Assembly (NCBI GenBank): GCA_009760855.2
Contig: WPIO01000011.1
Span: 3,256,001 to 3,320,000, forward strand
Origin: Cristatella mucedo
Lineage: Eukaryota > Bryozoa > Phylactolaemata > Cristatellidae
Direction: 5' to 3'
Length of the DNA stretch: 64,000 bases
Part shown: positions 37,766 through 48,351 of the stretch, one piece after another
Numbering within the stretch: the stretch's first letter is position 1
Layout: each line of letters opens with the position of its first letter
Notes under the pieces: generated by a model
Databases searched by the model: none
The model's input: the letters and a program-made list of their open reading frames with translations, nothing else
Told to the model about the DNA's origin: nothing
Translations under genes and position numbers: made by a program

Positions 37766-39969
37766 CTCTGGCTCGTTTATTATTACTATTATTTATTATT
37801 ATTATTATTATAATCTGGCTCACTCCGCAGGCGCCGCCGCTTCAACAGACGGCGGCCTGGACAGATGGTCGCCCGATCTGTCGATCGCCCGCAAAAGTCG
37901 TGACGGCGAATGCATTTTAATTTGCGCGCGAAATTGAATTGAGAGCGGAAATCTGCGCCGGCCTCGCAGATTAGTGCACTTCCGCCGCCGCCCCCCCCCC
38001 GGCCACCCGCGTATGCATTCCTCCGGCGCGTGCGCGCGCGTCCAGCGCCGTACTTCCGACTTCCGGTCCCCTCCCGCTGTGCAGCTCTTCGCGCGCGCGC
38101 CGTCCTCTGCCTCTATCTATGCACCGACATGCTCGCGTCTTCGACGAAGTCGGGAGATTGGGCACTGCACATTGGCGGCAAATAAAGATGACGTGTGAAA
38201 AAAGAGCTGTCATTTATTCGCGGGCGTCGCTGGCGCTGCCGGAACGGCGCGCGCTGCCTTGGCAGGCTGAGCCTCATCGAAGCGCTCGTTCGCTGTGCAC
38301 TCGCGCGCACGAGACTAATCTCCTCGCCTCGCCACTTCCGTCGGATTGTCGCGCCTTCTGCGCGCGCAAACATCCGCTGTGCTCGAAAGTGAGCAGAGAG
38401 CCGTTTTTAAAGCCCTACTCGTCACCAGCAAAAGCCCTTCGCTCGAACTTTCCCTCTTTTTTCCCTCTGGTCGCCATGTTTTTATGCTTTTCTCCTTAAA
38501 AAATTAAGGTCTCTCATCGCCGATAAGGCCTCCGTCTCGTGCAATTAAATAAGATAGCTAATACAGTTTCAAATTGGCGAATCTCGCCTTCGGTAGAGAA
38601 CGTGCCTCCGCCCCCTTGCTCTCGCCTAAGCGCAACCGTTCTAAGGCTACTGAAAAGATCCGGGCATTGCCTCCCAATGGCCTCTCTGAGTGACGCCGTC
38701 TAACCTCTCAGTCACAGTCATCGACTTTCGTTGAAGACGTATGCATTGCTATACGAAGTATCTGCATATTTGATAGCAGAGACGGAATAGGTAGTTGACC
38801 GATTCGCACAGGGCGGCGCGTGCTTACATCAGGATCCACACCGAAACCTGCTGTGGCATGTGAACCAGCGGGTCTGCTGAAATTTAGTAAACCTCGCTAG
38901 GTAACCTTGGTGATATCTAGGACACGTCGTGAATAGCCGCGTTCTAATCATTCTTCAGATGCCATCAGTGGAGACTGCTCACCTCTAGTACATCTACCAA
39001 CAACCTGAGCTATGTCTTACTCACTTCCCTTTGTTTTGATGTCCGAAATGTGTACAGTTTCACTCTGTTCTCTACTTCGGTTCTGCCTATGCCCGCACCA
39101 GCAGGCCTCCGCGAAGGCCGCGGCCTCCAGGGCTACGCGATTCGCGAATCGGCAATTGAGCGATTGAGGCATCGTGTATAGCTCGCCGTCGGCGACGTGC
39201 TTCTTGACTAGCGCAACGAGTAGATCTTACCGAGACAAAAGCGGAAGCTTTCAGCAGTACTTATGCACGACACGTTCGGTGACTATAATCAACAGGTGAG
39301 CCGAGCCAGGGACTGCTGGCTGCTGCTGCTCGCTGCTGCGGAAGGCCGCGGGAATTCCTGCCGCGTACCGTCGCTCGAGCACGCTGCTGTAGCGTTCTCG
39401 AGACGCGTGAAGATCGCATGGCGGACGATGGCGTAGAATACAGAGAGACTAGTTTCCGCCGATTGTAAGAACTTGCATGAAGACTTCATGCATTTGGAAA
39501 CTTCAACAAAATGATGCGTAGCTTGAACGAACGAATAGTCTATTGAGCAAGCAACACGATTGTGTCTATCGGGCGCATCGTTAGGAATCGTCAGGATTTG
39601 AGACGTCCGGTTTGATCGTACACTGACGTAGGCAGGCCGCACGCGGATCTGGACAGTGCAAGAAATTGACACTGCAGTTAAGACGAGAAGTCAGCCAACT
39701 AAGTTTCCTGAGGAAAACATGAGCCGAGAAATCCTGCTAGCGCCGCTTTGGGAAGTCCTGGAAAACACTGATGCAAACAACCACGACAGTCTGCACGTAC
39801 TGAAATGTTTCTATTCGGATTTTAAAAGGGATGCTCAGTTTAGTGCACGCATTAGACAACCGAGAAAGATATGGAAACCAAGGAAATAATACAAAAGACA
39901 TCTTAACTTCGCGTCTAAATTACTGCAATCTTTTTCTTCACGACTCCTGCCTGTGCCCTTTATCGTCTG
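37766..39969. other. Intergenic; CpG-rich patch then unique sequence
   Basis: A (TTA)n tract lies at 37785-37812. A CpG-rich patch at 37900-38400 includes a C10 run and alternating GC. From 38500 to 39970 I see no repeat family or conserved motif. Frames at 39289-39890 are unidentified. Confidence 0.35.
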
Positions 39970-41265
39970 CTTCTGGTAATGTAATGTATCTCCGTCAGTA
40001 ACTCCACAAAGTCATAAAGACCATGTGGGTGTTACGCAGGAGTTTTGTATAGCGCACTCACAGCCTAAGCGGCTTTCGGTACGCATTCGTTAGCCAAAAG
40101 ACTTCGTCTCACGCAACAACGAGAAAGTGGGAAGCATAGCAGAGTTAGGAGAGCAGTTGAGGTAGTGAGTAGCATAGAAGTAGCAGTTCAGGACCGCTGA
40201 AAAAGATGTGCCATAGTCGGCAGTTGGAGATTAGATGTCGTTGCGTAAGAATTGTGGAAGCGAGTTCCACAGTCTAGGACCTGCAGAGCTAAAGCTTCTG
40301 TCGCCAACTGTCTTTAAGCGGAGGAATGGGACAGCTAATTTATTGTCCACACAGGACCTGAGGGCGCGAACAGGCTGAAACTGATGCAGCAGTTCAGCTA
40401 GGTACGAAGGAGCCAAGCCGTGGCCGGCCTTGTGGGTCAGCATAAGAACTTTGCTCTGTATCCTTTGCCCAACCGGCAACCATCCTAGCTCTTTCAGCAA
40501 AGGTGACACGTGCTCAAACCGCTGGGACTTGAAGACCAGCCTTGCAGCCATATTCATAGTCCGCTGTAATGGCATAATAGCTTTCTTTGGTAGCCTAGCC
40601 AAAAGGGAATTACAATAATCAAGCCGAGACAGAACTAAAGAGCTAGTTAAATTTTTTACAAGCCACTGTGGGAGACAGCTTCTAATCTTGGATAGGGATC
40701 GGATGTGATGGCTAGCTGTAGAGGCAGTCTTCTGAATGAAGCTTTTGAAATTGAGGCAGCTGTCGAACACGACACCTAGATTACGAGCACGTGGTGAAGG
40801 TCGCACAATACCATCACCTATTAGAACAAGCCTTTTAATCCAGCCACACGCTTAGGGTGTCCTATGAGAAGCAGTTCGGTTTTATTGTCATTTAATTTCA
40901 GGAAGTTTTCCGACATCCAGGATCGAATATCGGCAAGGCAAGCATTCAGTTTCTCAGTTGCTGCAGCAGATTCCGACGGTTTAAATGACAAATACAACTG
41001 AGTATCGTCAGCATAGAAGTGATATCCTATTCCATGGGCCTTAATCACTTTTCCCAGAGGTTGCGTATAAATGGAGAACAGCAAGGGACCAAGTACAGAC
41101 CCTTGAGGGACTCCACAGGTGACCCTTCTCATGTCTGAGGCCTGACCCCCACACGACACGGATTGAACACGATCAGACAAGTATGATTTAAACCACGCCA
41201 GTGCTTCGTCTGCCAGACCGATCGTTGTTCTCAATCGTTCAAGCAGAACTTCGTGATCAATGTTG
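39970..41265 (-). mobile_element. LINE-B, best copy (5'-truncated)
   Basis: It spans from RT block A onward to the 3' tail (TAATGTAATGTATCTCC). The terminal hairpin is present. It is truncated upstream of RTTIGLADEALAWFKSYLSD. Confidence 0.93.
40231..41234 (-). pseudogene. LINE-B reverse transcriptase ORF remnant
   Basis: Part of a CR1/L2-like reverse transcriptase. It shows CGVPQGSVLGPLLF, YHFYADDTQLYL (catalytic YADD), NFLKLNDNKTELLLIGH, then ARNLGVVFDSCLNFKSF, SRLDYCNSLLARLPKKA and SFSSAGPRLWNSLPQFLR at the C-terminus. The two open stretches (41234-40821 and 40806-40231) are in different frames, so a small indel lies near 40807-40822. The endonuclease and the first RT blocks are missing. 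It differs from LINE-A clearly in sequence and in the 3' end. Confidence 0.88.
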
Positions 41266-41697
41266 GTGCAAAACTCATCAACTCCTTCGGTCTTGTATCA
41301 GTGGCAGATTTTCCACATCGCACAGGTTCTATCTGACCTTTACCGGCTCAACCTCAAACATCAAGTGGATTTGAGATTCTCTCCATCTCTCTCTCTTTCT
41401 TGCTCTCTCAACTTACGCTCGTCGTGTCTCTGTTGCACCGCCTTTCCCACTCAGTCTGACATATTATCTGTCTGTCTCCCTTTTTCTCCAGATGGCTCGC
41501 TTTCCCTTTTCCCTTTAAACTGTTAGTCCAATATCGTTAGTTCTGCTACTATTAGGCATAGGCGGCTGAACTTCCTCGAAAGCAGTCCAACAAGCCAGCC
41601 GTCGACCTTTACACTGACGGCATCGTAACTAGCAGCTTTCGTTTCGATCGCGTGCGACCTTCAAACGAGGCCCTTCAAACTTTTCACCCTATATCTA
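41266..41697. other. Intergenic, pyrimidine-rich
   Basis: A CT-rich stretch covers about 41370-41520. No feature was recognised. Confidence 0.4.
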
Positions 41698-41854
41698 AGG
41701 TTAGCTGATTTAATAGCCGCTCTTCTGTCTAGCGACAGAAGAGCGGCTGCCACCACCGCTCGCACTGGCCAATAGAGGATCGCCCACTGCAGGACTCGAA
41801 CCCACGACCTGGGTCGCGTAGAGCGAGCACCTTACCTCATGGGCGAAGACCCGG
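41698..41854 (-). mobile_element. SINE-B copy with terminal hairpin
   Basis: On the minus strand there is a tRNA-like head (ATGAGGTAAGGTGCTCGC, box B GTGGGTTCGAGTCCTGCAGT), the body GCGGTGGTGGCAGCCGCTCT, then a perfect 15-bp inverted repeat (41715-41729 with 41734-41748, loop TAGC) not present in the other copies. Confidence 0.85.
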
Positions 41855-42289
41855 AGGCTTAAGTCGGCCTCGTCAAAGTGGCTGGCGCGTGAGACCTGGA
41901 TTCTGAGCGGTTGCGGCTGTTTCAGTCTTCTTTGTGCGGGTGCTTTGCTAGCGCTCGGCGCTCTGGTTGGGTGACGCAGACGTTGTCGCTAGCCCGGCCT
42001 AGAGTGAAACGATTCGCTCGAGACTTTCAATAGCGACCGTTTGTGCAAAAACCGGTCGCTTTCGAACGCTCAAAAAAAGAGAAGGAATTTAATTTCCGTC
42101 CTTCTTCTCTGCCTGACCGCGCGCTGCTGCGATATGCGTGCAGGTCAAACTGGAATAGCCGAAAGAGGCGGAACATCTTTCGCACCGTAGAGACTCGTCA
42201 GCAGCGTCGCCACCTTAAAAGCGCCTGCGACTTGACGTCGGTGATAAACGGATTCTTCGCTGTATTGGCTATGGTGGCAACATGGAGAT

Positions 42290-42415
42290 GTTGGCGTGCT
42301 CTATCGGCCAGATTTTGACAGCCCTGCAGGAATTACTAACGGTTGCCGATTTACAACCTGTGTAGGAACCGGTTATCTCACATATAATAACCAGTCAGTG
42401 CCACTCGGGGGTTTG
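42290..42415 (+). repeat. Repeat D, copy 2
   Basis: It shares with 24262-24375 the ordered blocks CTCTATCGGCCAGATTTTG, a TACTAACGG block, GGAACCGGTTATCTCACATA and CCAGTCAGTG. The copies are diverged and of unknown type. Confidence 0.55.
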
Positions 42416-42424
42416 AGTCAGTGA

Positions 42425-42530
42425 GTTATAATAATTGTAATATCAATGCACTATACAAAGCGCCCTCAGAGACATCAATCTCTTTCTAGGTGCTTTACAT
42501 TTGCTGCAAAGGGAAACGCGATTGAATGGT
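42425..42530 (-). mobile_element. LINE-A 3' end fragment
   Basis: The minus-strand terminus shows AAAGCGCCCTCAGAGACATC, TCTCTTTCTAGGTGCTTTAC and GCAAAGGGAAACGCGATTGA. Confidence 0.85.
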
Positions 42531-43655
42531 GAGTTGTACTTCGTTGTGCTTAGAAATCTGTTGTCGCCGCTATGACGACCAGACGCTCTGCGCCACGTAA
42601 GCGTTGCAAAGCCCCGCGTAAGTTCGCGAAAAGTCGACCGCGTGCGCGCGCGCGCGCGCGCGCGCGCGTGGGCCATCGGCGCTACGCACACCGCGCCTTG
42701 CCGCCAAGCGCTGCGACGGTGGCAGCGTACGGTCAGAGCAGGCTAGCGTCGTCTCGAGCCTTTGCGTTTGCCTCGCGGTCGATCGGTTCTCGCTCGTGAC
42801 GCGTGAGAGCTCGCCTCTCCGGCAGCGGCGGAGGAGGCGGCGGCTCCGCGGCGCGCTCCATTCGAACCCTACGAAGAGACACAGAGAGGGCAGAGACGAG
42901 CACGTGGTGCGCGAGGCGCGGCGCGGTGCGGCGCGGCGCGCGGGGGGGGGGGGTCCGCTCCGGCGCATTCTTGCGTGTCCGGCCCACGCACGCTGCGCTG
43001 GCGGCGAATTGGCACAAATGGCAAAGCGTTGGCGCGAAGAATTAGACGGGGACGACTTCGCCAGGATAGAGACAAGTGTCGACCGCTCCTTAGCTAACCT
43101 CGGCTAACCGGGCGACCGTTCTTTGCAGTCTGACGCTCACGCTCGCAAAGGACGCATTCGCACGACGCCGGGCTGCGTCTTGACGGGTCACATGTCCGAA
43201 CGCGCCTAAACTCATCCCGGTGGCCTCGAACCCGCGTTGTTGAAGTTTGAGGCGAGTCACTGTGAAGTGAGTAGCGAGACCGTAGTAATAGAGGTGGCAA
43301 TCAGAACAAGCGGCTCGAGTTCACTGTACGAAAGCTGCGCAAAGCTGCGACTGGCCGCGGTTTCTAGGTACGCAGGTACAGCCGAGCCCGTTGCAAAGAA
43401 TTTCTCTTCAGATGGGGCTGAACTTCTACTCTTGCAGGCGCAACAGGAAGTTCCCGAGAGTGCGACTTCACGACGCGTATATTTGTCTCAATAGCTTAGG
43501 AAGTCGAAAGTGGACGCACCCACTTTATTTGAAAGAACTGAGCGGCACGATATCGGAGGTTTTATCGAGGCAATTTCCTTATTTTAGCCGGCGCAGGCAA
43601 GGTGACGATATAATTTATTGGCTGGCGGTGTCAGGAGAAGGCGACTTACCCCGCA
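42531..43655. other. CpG-rich island and possible small coding stretches
   Basis: (CG)n lies at about 42639-42667 and a G12 run near 42942. A frame ending at 43107 reads MAKRWREELDGDDFARIETS then VDRSLANLG from the ATG at 43018, which looks protein-like. Another at 43400-43640 reads LHDAYICLNSLGSRKWTHPL. I recognise neither, and neither has clear splice or poly(A) context. Confidence 0.25.
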
Positions 43656-43868
43656 TTGGTTCAGCCCAGTGGTTGAGGCGCTCGCCTCGATTGAGGTCAA
43701 AGTTTGTATTTATCAGTATTTAATATTTGATAGGATATTTGATTTGATCATCAATATTTAATGACCAACGTCTTGGGCTCGAGCCCCGCGGCACAGGTGA
43801 AGCGTCTGAATAGAGATTAAGTTCCCCTAGGGCGCTGTGCAAATGAATTATAAAGATATTTTTTTAAC
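43656..43868 (+). mobile_element. SINE-A copy 1
   Basis: The tRNA-like head TTCAGCCCAGTGGTTGAGGC and box B GGGCTCGAGCCCCG are separated by an extra AT-rich segment of about 60 bases. The LINE-A-type 3' hairpin (AAGCGTCTGAATAGAGATTA ... TAGGGCGC) follows, then an AT-rich tail. Confidence 0.8.
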
Positions 43869-44042
43869 ATTTCTAAGATTGCCGTCGCCGGTCTGCAGGA
43901 TGCTGCGCTGCTATTGAGCAAACGAATGTCGCAGTCGCATCGAAAAGACGCTCAGCTCGTCAGCAGGTCGCAACGAGATGGGCAAAGCTAGAAAAATGCA
44001 GCTGCGAGCGTTATCGCCTCTAGATCGCTGGCTACGGCAAGC

Positions 44043-44208
44043 CGTAATGGCACACACTAGGCAAGGCGGTCGCTTTTCACGACCTCGGTCCCGAAGTCGT
44101 TGGGTTCGAATCATGCGGCGAGCGATCCTTTATCGCCGCTGGAAGTGGCGGTGACAGCCGCAAAGGCTCTTCTGTCGCTATACAAAAGAGGTTGCTAAAT
44201 CTGCTGGT
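44043..44208 (+). mobile_element. SINE-B copy
   Basis: Head GGCACACACTAGGCAAGGCG and box B TTGGGTTCGAATCATGCGGC, then GAGCGATCCTTTATCGCCGC, GGCTCTTCTGTCGCTATACA and TTGCTAAATCTGCTGG. It is followed by an expanded T/A-rich tail to about 44300. Confidence 0.85.
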
Positions 44209-45581
44209 ATTTATTTATTTTATTTTATCTTAATATTATATTTATTTATTTTTTATTTTATTTATATTATTTTTATTTTATTTAGTTTTATTTACAGCCC
44301 TACAAGTATTTTATGTAGCTCGCGCCCGTTCCGGGGGAATAGCACAGGCTTTACGAGCTACTGCTGAGAGAATTTCATAGCCGGAGAAAATAACAAAAGT
44401 GCTAAAGGAGCACCTTCATCCCGGAACTCGTCCTTATGTCCGTTTAAGAACAGCGAATCCTCCCATCAGAGAAAATGCTGCAGCAAATACGGTGGCATCG
44501 TTTGTTCGTAGGGCCAGCCAAGCTTCTTCCTAAGGGCACAGTGCTCGTAGCGGGCTGCTAAACGTGCTCGCCAGTGTCTGCTTAGATTTACGATGAATAA
44601 ACACGTTTTGAGATATATTTTCTGCGTAGACTTTTTCCCTAAAACCTCAACGCTAGGCGCTAAGTCCTTTATGCTAAACCCAAAATCTCAAAGCCAAAAA
44701 AGTACACAATCTAACCACTGGACTAAAAAACTAACAACCCCTAAGCACTAGACCAAAGATACTAAGCTCTCAGCTAAAAAAAATATATATCTCGAAATGT
44801 GTTTATGTAACGTAGAAACAAACAGACGCTGGCGACCACGTTTGACAGTGGGGGGACCCACGCAGCGGTGGGGGTGTGTGGGCGGGGGCTTACCCGATAG
44901 CAAGTTTACGCTGCTTTCGAGTGCCGCTTTCTGCCGCGGGAGGGGGGTAGGTGGTGGTAGCGGACTGAGCCCGCTAGCCTACGGGCCAGAGTGCGTGACA
45001 GAACGCTTGAAACCGTCGACGGCCACGTGGTAGACATAAATGCATCGTTCTGGTGAGCAGGCGAGAAACGCGAAGCGAGGGTGGGCCCGCACGCTATAAT
45101 GCTACGCGTCCCGGCAAGAGATGTGCCAGGATCTCGACGAATAAGGAGAAGAACTCAATGAAGGCCGCGCTTGCTCTCCTCTCTGCGAACGAATGCACAC
45201 GCCAGTAAGTGCGGTACTCAGTGGCTGAGCGCCACGGGTCAAACCTCCGGTAGCGGTTGGCGATAGCCAGCGGCACTCGCAGCCGGCTTGAAGCGCGCTG
45301 CCAGTAGAAAGCGATTCAGTGCCCAGTGAGGCTGTAGCGACCGCTGGCTGGCCAATCGCTTGCCAGCTGCGAGGCCAATCCCTCTCGAGGTCAGCCATGC
45401 CGAACCCACATCCGTCTTGCGGCAGACAAAGGATACTTCCCACCTCCGTTCGGGCTAAGCGGATGCATCCTTCACTGCCTGCCGTTCGGCCTGATCGGAC
45501 CTCTTTGTCTCTCTCTCTCTCTAAAATCATTAAGTACGAGCCCCATACTGCAACCAAACCGTTGTAACATATATCCGCCTG
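44209..45581. other. Intergenic with AT-rich tract and a small open stretch
   Basis: A (TTTTA/TTTA)n-like tract covers 44209-44297. A frame at 44381-44533 ends in TAA and is described separately. AATAAA occurs at about 44594. From 44760 to 45580 nothing was recognised. Confidence 0.4.
44381..44533 (+). pseudogene. Unidentified coding-like remnant, 50 codons to a stop
   Basis: After an in-frame TAG the frame reads PEKITKVLKEHLHPGTRPYV, RLRTANPPIRENAAANTVAS, FVRRASQASS and stops. The composition looks like real protein and an AATAAA follows 60 bases later, so this may be the 3' end of a gene or retroelement ORF. I do not recognise the family. Confidence 0.3.
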
Positions 45582-45735
45582 TAATAATAATAATAATATA
45601 ACAATTCATTTGTATAGCGCCCTAAGAGAACTGAATCTCTATTCAGGCGCTTCACATCTGCCTCGGGGCTCGAGCCCACGACCTCAGTCAGACCTTGGTC
45701 GGGGCGAGCACCTTAACCGCTAGACCAAACCAGCT
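45582..45735 (-). mobile_element. SINE-A copy (minus)
   Basis: On the minus strand: head CTGGTTTGGTCTAGCGGTTA, AGGTGCTCGCC, box B GTGGGCTCGAGCCCCG, then GTGAAGCGCCTGAATAGAGA, the hairpin and an (AAT)n-type tail at 45582-45602. It abuts LINE-B sequence. Confidence 0.9.
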
Positions 45736-45995
45736 CGGCAGTAACTCCGCAAAGCCAGCTAAGGCTATGTGGGTGTTGCGCCGGAGAGTTTTGTATAGCG
45801 CACTCACAGCCTAAGCGGCTTTCGGTACGCATGCGGTAGCCAACAGACTTCGTCTCACGCAACAAACAGAAAGCGGGAAGCATAGCAGAGTCAGGAGAGC
45901 AGTTGAGGTAGTGAGTAGCATGGAAGTAGCAGCTCAGGACGGCTAGAAAGGACGCCGTAGTTGGAAACAGGAGAGGGGTTATCAATATGTTTACA
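45736..45995 (-). mobile_element. LINE-B 3' fragment
   Basis: The minus-strand terminus (GCAGTAACTCCGCAAAGCC, GAGAGTTTTGTATAGCGCAC) runs into the CGGCTAGAAAGGACGCCGTA region. It is nearly identical there to 46562-46760. Confidence 0.88.
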
Positions 45996-46561
45996 AGTAA
46001 GAAAGAGTGTAAGATTATGCCATCCGATGCAGCAGCTGTTGCCAAATGCTGTGGCAGCCTGACCTCTCAGTCTATCTGGAACATGCTTGGAAGTTCTGGG
46101 CGATTCAATAGGTATAAGCAAGCAAAAATGCCTGCTAACACAAAACTCGGGTGTTGTGTGTACTGCGTGTAGCGAAAACACACTCTATGGCTCGCCAGAG
46201 TCATTTGCTCAAAGTTTCGTCGTTTATGAGTCTCTGAGCACTCCACTCTTCTTCAGCCTCGCCTGACAACCAACCGGTTTTGAAAATACAGATCCCAAAG
46301 ATTATTTGCTGCAACGCTTGATTTGCTGCAAACTTGTTGGACCGGAACGGGATTCAGTTTTGTTATCTCGATAAGCGTTCGAGCTATTTAAAGGATGTCT
46401 GTGGCACAGCAGGACATTTGGCCACGAGTCACCCTCGTGCTACATCTAATTCAATTCAGTAATGCTGATGCCAGTTCTCACCAGTGCATGAAGAACGAAG
46501 CCGACCCGGATCTTCTTTTAAGTAAAAACACAGTGGGTTTATCGAAAAATTAGGCAGTCCA
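45996..46561. other. Intergenic, nothing recognised
   Basis: No repeat family or coding motif was seen. Confidence 0.35.
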
Positions 46562-46790
46562 GCCTAGTTTTGTAAAGCAAACTCACAGCCTAAGCAGCTT
46601 TTGGTACGCATTCAGTAGCCAACAGACTTCGTCTCACGCAACAAAGAGAAAATGGGAAGCATAGCAGAGTCAGGAGAGCAGTTGAGGTAGTGAGTAGCAT
46701 GGAAGTAGCAGCTCAGGACGGCTAGAAAGGACGCCGTAGTTGGAAACAGGAGAGGGGTTATCATTGTGTAAGGATCGTAGGCACCAATCT
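46562..46790 (-). mobile_element. LINE-B 3' fragment, same subfamily as 45736-45995
   Basis: It contains ACAGCCTAAGCAGCTTTTGG, GGACGGCTAGAAAGGACGCC and GGAGAGGGGTTATCA. The extreme 3' tail is missing. Confidence 0.85.
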
Positions 46791-47204
46791 CTGCAATTCA
46801 AAGGACTGCCATAAATGCATAAACTGAGCTTGACGCTGAAGTAAGAGAGACATGAAGAAGTCGACAGCAAACATATATACATGCACTATGCAGTGTATTT
46901 TCAATACAGTACACGACTATATGTATACATGTATATGCATATCATATATTATCACAATACATAATCTATATAGCTTCCTAAGAGAACTAAACATCTCTCT
47001 AGGCACTTAATATTTTCTGGAAAAAAGAACGTCAATTGGTTAGCGGCACATTTTCCCGATGCATCAGCACACCAAGAGTGATAGTTTTTTTCCAAATATT
47101 GTCAAGTCAGGGGGATGTCACAATGTCAGTCAAGGGTGAGTTCCACGCATTGAGAGCATTGAGAGTGTAGGGACTGAAGGCACGGCCTACAAAGGACTTG
47201 AAGG

Positions 47205-47366
47205 GGGCCGTGATGGCCCAGGACCCGATGTGCTCGCTCTTCCCGATCGAGGTCGTGGGTTCAAATTCTGCAGTTTGGTGATTCTTTATTGTCGACTGCA
47301 AGCGGTGGTTATGTCCGATAAGGCTCTTCTGCAGCTATACAAATGAGGATCAGCTACGATCTTTTT
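47205..47366 (+). mobile_element. SINE-B nested in LINE-A
   Basis: CCGTGATGGCCCAGGACCCG head, box B TCGTGGGTTCAAATTCTGCA, body GCAAGCGGTGGTTATGTCCG and GGCTCTTCTGCAGCTATACA, then a T-rich tail. LINE-A sequence flanks both sides. Confidence 0.85.
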
Positions 47367-47674
47367 TTTAAAGATTCCTTAGAGACACAGCCAAACGACC
47401 GGATTCAAAGGAGCGGGAGTTGCTATAGGAAGTCAGAGAAAAGAAGTGCAGATAGATTGGCCGGAGCAAGAGAATGACGGGACCTAAAAGGCGAGTTGCA
47501 GAAAGTTGAAGTCGATTTTTGCTCGACGGAGAGCCAGAGCAGCAGTCGGTAAGAGTTGGTGTAATGTGGCACTTGCGACGTTCATGACAGACAAGCCTAA
47601 CTGCAGAGCTTTGCTCCAACTGTAAGCGCCTTATTGCACAGGCAGGAAGACCTGCTAGTAGTGAGTTACGTAAG

Positions 47675-47855
47675 TATATATAAGTAAGATATATATATAT
47701 AATAATATATTATTATATATATATATTATATATTATATTATATATAAGATATATATATATATATCTTATATAATATATATATATATATTATATAATAATA
47801 ATATATAATATATAGTATAATATATATAATATATATATGTATTATATATATGTCA
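47675..47855. repeat. (TA)n-rich palindromic tract
   Basis: Alternating TA with ATATT/AATAT interruptions forms many self-complementary arms. It lies inside the degenerate LINE-A. Confidence 0.9.
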
Positions 47856-48017
47856 TAAGACAAAGATGTGACGGATGCGCGGAAATACTTGGCTGTAGTA
47901 TCTTTACCTAAGCGAGCCCAAAATTTTGCAACGTTACGGAGCTGAAAGTGAACTGGCTTGACTATGAAACTAATATAGTCATCTATTGGAAGGTCTGTTT
48001 CAAGCAAAATGCCCAGA

Positions 48018-48266
48018 TTATTTTATTTCAATAGCATCTCGAGCGAGCCCAGTCTCTCTTTCTAGGTAAGTCAAATAGGCTGAAAATGAAACATAAACTA
48101 ATTGAGGCAATGGCGTACACAATTGCAGCACACGTAGGTAAACACAAAAAAGACGAGATGAATAAGTTTTTCAATAATTTTTTTTCGGGAACGGGTTTTT
48201 ATAAAAGTATCTTAATTGTCTTCAATTTTTAAATTGATTTTACCCGCAATTTTCATGGGTAAGGGG
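48018..48266. other. AT-rich interval, possible LINE-A end
   Basis: GAGCCCAGTCTCTCTTTCTA at 48037-48070 may be a very decayed minus-strand LINE-A terminus. Nothing else was recognised. Confidence 0.3.
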
Positions 48267-48270
48267 TATG

Positions 48271-48302
<32 letters not shown>
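48267..48302 (+). repeat. (ATT)n array
   Basis: About 11 perfect units. On the minus strand it is an (AAT)n tail following the unidentified ORF remnant at 48352-49660. Confidence 0.95.
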
Positions 48303-48303
<1 letters not shown>

Positions 48304-48351
48304 GGAAATAACTGTTGCAACATGCCCCGTGACACGGGTGCTCGAATAAGT

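Larger units (their letters stand above)
46970..48017 (-). mobile_element. LINE-A, degenerate, interrupted by SINE-B and an AT microsatellite
   Basis: The minus-strand 3' end (CTTCCTAAGAGAACTAAACA) is followed by the C-terminal coding region (GAGTTCCACGCATTGAGAGC, GACAGACAAGCCTAACTGC) and AACGTTACGGAGCTGAAAGT up to about 48017. A SINE-B sits at 47205-47366 and (TA)n-rich sequence at 47675-47855. Confidence 0.8.

Noticed and set aside
43656-43868. Functional tRNA genes at SINE heads
   Set aside because: Heads lack intact acceptor and anticodon stems and are joined to repeated bodies and tails, so they are SINEs.
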